Origin: JBCBSP01 sp039819095
GTDB taxonomy: Bacteria; Pseudomonadota; Alphaproteobacteria; Caulobacterales; Maricaulaceae
Assembly (NCBI GenBank): GCA_039819095.1
Contig: JBCBSP010000005.1
Coordinates: forward strand, 186,001-250,000
Length of the DNA stretch: 64,000 bases
Direction: 5' to 3'
Position numbers and translations under genes: made by a program. Positions 61,315 through 64,000 of the stretch are shown here, piece after piece (positions within the stretch are counted from its first letter, which is position 1; each line of letters opens with the position of its first letter). The notes below the pieces were generated by a model. The model worked only from the letters and a program-made list of their open reading frames with translations. It made no database searches and was not told the DNA's origin.

Positions 61315-62607
61315 ATGAAAGACGCGCTGGACACTTCACCGCCGGGCGGACCGGACGCCGCCGCCCAGCCGGACGGCGGGCCGCTTCGGATTCTGGTCTC
61401 AAGCTACCGGTCCAACCCTCATGTCGGCGGTCAGGGCGTGTATGTGCGCGAACTGACCCGCGCGCTGAGCGGGCTTGGCCATAGCGTATCGGTGGCTTCC
61501 GGCCCGCCCTACCCTGAGCTTGATGCGGGGATTGAGCTGATCGAGCTGCCTTCTCTGGACCTGTTCAGCGAGGACAACGCCATGCTGGCGCTGCGCTGGC
61601 GCCACCTGATCAACCGGGCGGACCGGTATGAGTGGATCGCTCACAATACCGGCGCATTTGCAGAGATGACGAGCTTCGCGCTGAGGCTGGAGGCGTTTCT
61701 CGAACGCGAGGGCGATCGCTTCGACGTCGTTCACGACAATCAGACGCTCGCAATGCCAATGACGCGGATCGATCAGCGCATGGCTCTGGTGACCACGCTG
61801 CATCATCCCATCGCGGTCGATCGCGGCTTCGCCATCGCCGGGGCGTCCACGCTTCTTGGCAAGCTTCTGGCGCGGCGCTGGCACTCCTTCATCCACGTTC
61901 AGGCCCGCGCGGCGAAGCGCTTGAAGCATTTCCTGTCCGTGTCGGACTCCTCCCGTCAGGGCTATGGCGCGCTGTGCGGGGTTGAACCGTCCTGCGTTGA
62001 TGTCGCCTTCAATGGCATTGACCATGACGCCTTTTACGAAGACCCCAGCACTGCGCGCGAGCCCGGCCTGATCGCAGCGGTCGCGAGCGCAGACGTGCCG
62101 ATTAAGGGTCTGGACGTGCTGATCGCAGCGCTGGCTCAGCTGAACCGTGCGGACTGGCGCCTGGTCGTGGTCGGCGCCTTGCGCGACGGACCAACCAGGC
62201 AGGCCCTGCAGCGCCATGGGCTTTTGGACCGGGTGGAGTTCCGCTCCGGCCTGGCGCGTGAAGCGGTCGCGCAGCTGTTTCGCCAGGCCAGCCTGTTTGT
62301 TTCCCCCTCACGCTTTGAAGGCTTCGGTTTTCCCCCGGCGGAAGCCATGGCCTGCGGCGCACCGGTGATCGTGTCTGATGGCGGCGCCCTGCCCGAAGTC
62401 GCCGGCGATGCAGGCATCGTGACCCCGGTTGAGGACGCGTCCGTGCTGGCCGCCGCCATCAACCGATTGCTGGACGACCCGGACGAGCGCATGCGTCTTG
62501 GAGCGCTCGGCGCTGAACGGGCGCGTACGCAATTCTGCTGGCGCAAGCATGGCGAAGCGGCCGTGCGGCTTCACCGCAGAGCGATCGGAGCGCTCACCGC
62601 AACATGA
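61315..62607 (+). CDS. GT4-type glycosyltransferase
   Basis: A 430-aa GT-B retaining glycosyltransferase, cytoplasmic. Residues 25-200 form the acceptor half (SSYRSNPHVGGQGVYVRELTRALSGLGHSV), and the C-terminal half has the donor-site motif SPSRFEGFGFPPAEAMACG with the E-x7-E pair characteristic of GT4. The first 24 residues are Pro/Gly-rich and poorly conserved. Acceptor unknown. The stop overlaps the ATG of the methyltransferase gene (ATGA). First of a three-gene coupled set with a methyltransferase and a prenyltransferase-fold protein. Confidence 0.92.
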   Translation: MKDALDTSPPGGPDAAAQPDGGPLRILVSSYRSNPHVGGQGVYVRELTRALSGLGHSVSVASGPPYPELDAGIELIELPSLDLFSEDNAMLALRWRHLINRADRYEWIAHNTGAFAEMTSFALRLEAFLEREGDRFDVVHDNQTLAMPMTRIDQRMALVTTLHHPIAVDRGFAIAGASTLLGKLLARRWHSFIHVQARAAKRLKHFLSVSDSSRQGYGALCGVEPSCVDVAFNGIDHDAFYEDPSTAREPGLIAAVASADVPIKGLDVLIAALAQLNRADWRLVVVGALRDGPTRQALQRHGLLDRVEFRSGLAREAVAQLFRQASLFVSPSRFEGFGFPPAEAMACGAPVIVSDGGALPEVAGDAGIVTPVEDASVLAAAINRLLDDPDERMRLGALGAERARTQFCWRKHGEAAVRLHRRAIGALTAT

Positions 62608-63323
62608 TGACGATCCGCCTGGATGAGCTGGCGCTTGAAGACGGCCAGCGGGTTCTCGATCTCGGCTGCGGCCGGGGCCGGCACCTGCACGGGCTGTACT
62701 GGCATGAGCGGGCGCTCGATGTGACGGGATTGGATCTCGACGAGACCGATCTCGGCGCGGCCATAGACGGCTTCTTCACCCTGCCTCCGCCGCCCGAGGC
62801 GCCGCCGCGTTCGGCCAGCTTCTCCGTCGGCGATGCCGGCCGGCTGCCCTTTGCCGACGCCAGCTTCGACATCGTAATCTGCTCTGAGGTGCTTGAACAC
62901 CTGCCCGATGTCGACGCCGCACTTGGCGAGATCACCCGCGTGCTGAAACCGGGCGGGCGTTTCGCCTGTTCGGTGCCGCGTTACTGGCCGGAAGCGATCT
63001 GCTGGGCGTTGTCGAAGGAATACCCCAACACGCCGGGCGGGCATGTGCGCATCTTCCGCACCGGGGCGCTGCGCCGTCAGGTCGCCAGGAAAGGCTATCG
63101 CGCCTATCGCCGTCACTGGGCGCATGCGCTGCACAGCCCATACTGGTGGCTGCAATGCGCGCTCTGGAAAACGAAGGATGACAGCCGTCTGGTCGCCGCC
63201 TACCGACGCTTCCTGGAGTGGGACCTTCTCAAGGCGCCGCGCCTGACCCGCTGGCTGGAGGCGGCTTTGAACCCGGTGATGGGCAAGTCCGTGGCGCTCT
63301 ACTTCATCAAGGACGGGTCATGA
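62604..63323 (+). CDS. Class I SAM-dependent methyltransferase
   Basis: A 239-aa methyltransferase with motif I VLDLGCGRGRHLHGLYW (about 17-33), an acidic motif II (VTGLDLDETD), FDIVICSEVLEHLPD and VLKPGGRFACSVPRYWPE. The family is methyltransf_11-like, acting on small molecules or sugars. It overlaps both neighbours by 4 nt. The acceptor is likely the product of the glycosyltransferase or prenyltransferase-like gene, by context only. Confidence 0.92.
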   Translation: MMTIRLDELALEDGQRVLDLGCGRGRHLHGLYWHERALDVTGLDLDETDLGAAIDGFFTLPPPPEAPPRSASFSVGDAGRLPFADASFDIVICSEVLEHLPDVDAALGEITRVLKPGGRFACSVPRYWPEAICWALSKEYPNTPGGHVRIFRTGALRRQVARKGYRAYRRHWAHALHSPYWWLQCALWKTKDDSRLVAAYRRFLEWDLLKAPRLTRWLEAALNPVMGKSVALYFIKDGS

Positions 63324-64000
63324 GCCAGCGCCGACTGTCCGCCGCCATCGATATCCGCGCCTGCGCGAACCGGATCGAAGCCTTGCAGCTCAGCGATGGC
63401 GCGATCCCCTGGGTGGAGACCGGCATCTGGGACCCCTGGAATCATGGCGAGAGCACCATGGCGCTCGCCGTTGCCGGTCGCGAAGCCGCAGCTGAGGCGG
63501 CGCTTGATGCACTCGCCGACCGGCAAGAAGCCGATGGCGGCTGGGAAGGCGAGCTCGGCGCGGGCATCGAGATGGACGAAGCGTGCGAACGCCTCGCTCC
63601 GCCCCCGATTCCACACACGGCCCGCGACACCAATTTCACCGGCTACGCCTCGGTGACGGTGCTGCGCACGGCCCTGGCGCTGGACGCGCCGCGCCTGATC
63701 GCCCGTCATGCCGGCATGGTGGAGCGGGCGCTGGACTGGGTGTGCGCGCGCCAGACCTCCCATGGCGATATCGTCTGGTGCGACCCCGCAGCGAACGAGA
63801 CGCTGGAGGATGTGGACTCGCTGCGGGCGGGCAACGCCTCGCTTTACAAGAGCCTGGAATGCGGGTTGCGCATCGCCGACGCGCTGGACTGGGATCGCCC
63901 GGACTGGGCGCGCGCCCGGCGGAATGCCGGCCAGGCTCTCTCCCAACGTCCGGAGCGCTTTGATCGCAAGGACACCGACCGATCACGCTATGCGATGGAC
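63320..64000 (+). CDS. Prenyltransferase / terpene cyclase-fold protein, N-terminal part (runs off the window)
   Basis: The frame is open from ATG 63320 to the last base (227 codons). The sequence has alpha/alpha-barrel-type repeats: ADRQEADGGWEGE, GYASVTVLRTAL, LDWVCARQTSHGDIVW and SLYKSLECGLRIAD, as in the prenyltransferase/squalene-cyclase-like fold. The QxDGGWE/G-type repeat (QEADGGWEG) resembles the QW motif. It overlaps the methyltransferase stop as ATGA. Catalytic residues cannot be judged as the C-terminus is missing. It may act on an isoprenoid lipid, or only share the fold. Confidence 0.82.
   Translation, partial: MSQRRLSAAIDIRACANRIEALQLSDGAIPWVETGIWDPWNHGESTMALAVAGREAAAEAALDALADRQEADGGWEGELGAGIEMDEACERLAPPPIPHTARDTNFTGYASVTVLRTALALDAPRLIARHAGMVERALDWVCARQTSHGDIVWCDPAANETLEDVDSLRAGNASLYKSLECGLRIADALDWDRPDWARARRNAGQALSQRPERFDRKDTDRSRYAMD

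Noticed and set aside
1..64000. tRNA genes, CRISPR arrays and prophage or integrase genes
   Set aside because: No T-loop/acceptor pattern, no repeat-spacer array and no integrase or phage structural protein was recognised on either strand.

Overview
The window is high-GC chromosomal DNA from an alphaproteobacterium. The best fit is the Caulobacterales/Maricaulales side (Maricaulis/Oceanicaulis-like, Hyphomonadaceae-type). Four things point there: the cell-division order that continues ftsZ-lpxC-bamD-recN-ligA, an exact CtrA-type box (TTAA-N7-TTAA) upstream of ftsZ, a methionine synthase split into two adjacent genes under an ArsR/methyltransferase regulator, and a TipN-like polar coiled-coil protein. 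Genus assignment is inference; no rRNA gene or tRNA was recognised.

Region 1 (1-22,863, all minus strand) is a complete division and cell-wall (dcw) cluster. In transcription order it runs mraZ, rsmH, ftsL, ftsI, murE, murF, mraY, murD, ftsW, murG, murC, murB, ddl, ftsQ, ftsA, ftsZ, lpxC, bamD, recN and a partial ligA. Most junctions are ATGA/GTGA-type overlaps, and ftsQ, murB, ftsI and murE use GTG starts. Together these genes build lipid II, assemble the divisome, commit to lipid A and supply an outer-membrane assembly lipoprotein. Upstream of mraZ lie three 10-bp-spaced TGGGA repeats, then a terminator, then the RNase P RNA gene rnpB.

Region 2 (23,560-40,750) is mostly housekeeping: an AmpD/AmiD-like amidase, an EamA exporter, a small membrane protein, a DjlA-like TerB/J-domain protein, a fused hydantoinase/oxoprolinase and a secreted fasciclin-domain protein. 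It also holds a methyl-cycle operon (ArsR-SAM methyltransferase, metF, metH in two pieces) with a perfect 18-bp palindrome as likely operator, then ettA, a VWA protein, chorismate mutase and an Hpt protein. A two-hairpin dispersed repeat separates the last two.

Region 3 (40,903-43,925) is the most unusual part. It is a compact three-gene cassette of visibly lower GC: a small HTH protein, a TIR-like/transmembrane/TPR protein and an unrecognised 149-aa protein. A very strong hairpin terminator closes it and abuts the start codon of the next gene. It is the main candidate for an undescribed system.

Region 4 (43,926-56,363) holds a DUF853 HerA-like ATPase, tenA, a CBU_0592-like membrane protein, a large acyltransferase/SGNH protein with an extra C-terminal domain, a MaoC hydratase, and a tyrosine/homogentisate module (HPPD + MarR, divergent from maiA with a pseudo-palindrome between). 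A 281-bp MITE-like element with 25-bp terminal inverted repeats follows, then a GGCT-like protein, a DUF418 protein and the TipN-like protein.

Region 5 (56,392-64,000) holds an Mla-type lipid ABC transporter operon (STAS-fused MlaE, MlaF, MlaD, auxiliary lipoprotein) and an MFS transporter. It ends with a translationally coupled trio of GT4 glycosyltransferase, SAM methyltransferase and a prenyltransferase-fold protein cut by the window edge; the product is unknown.
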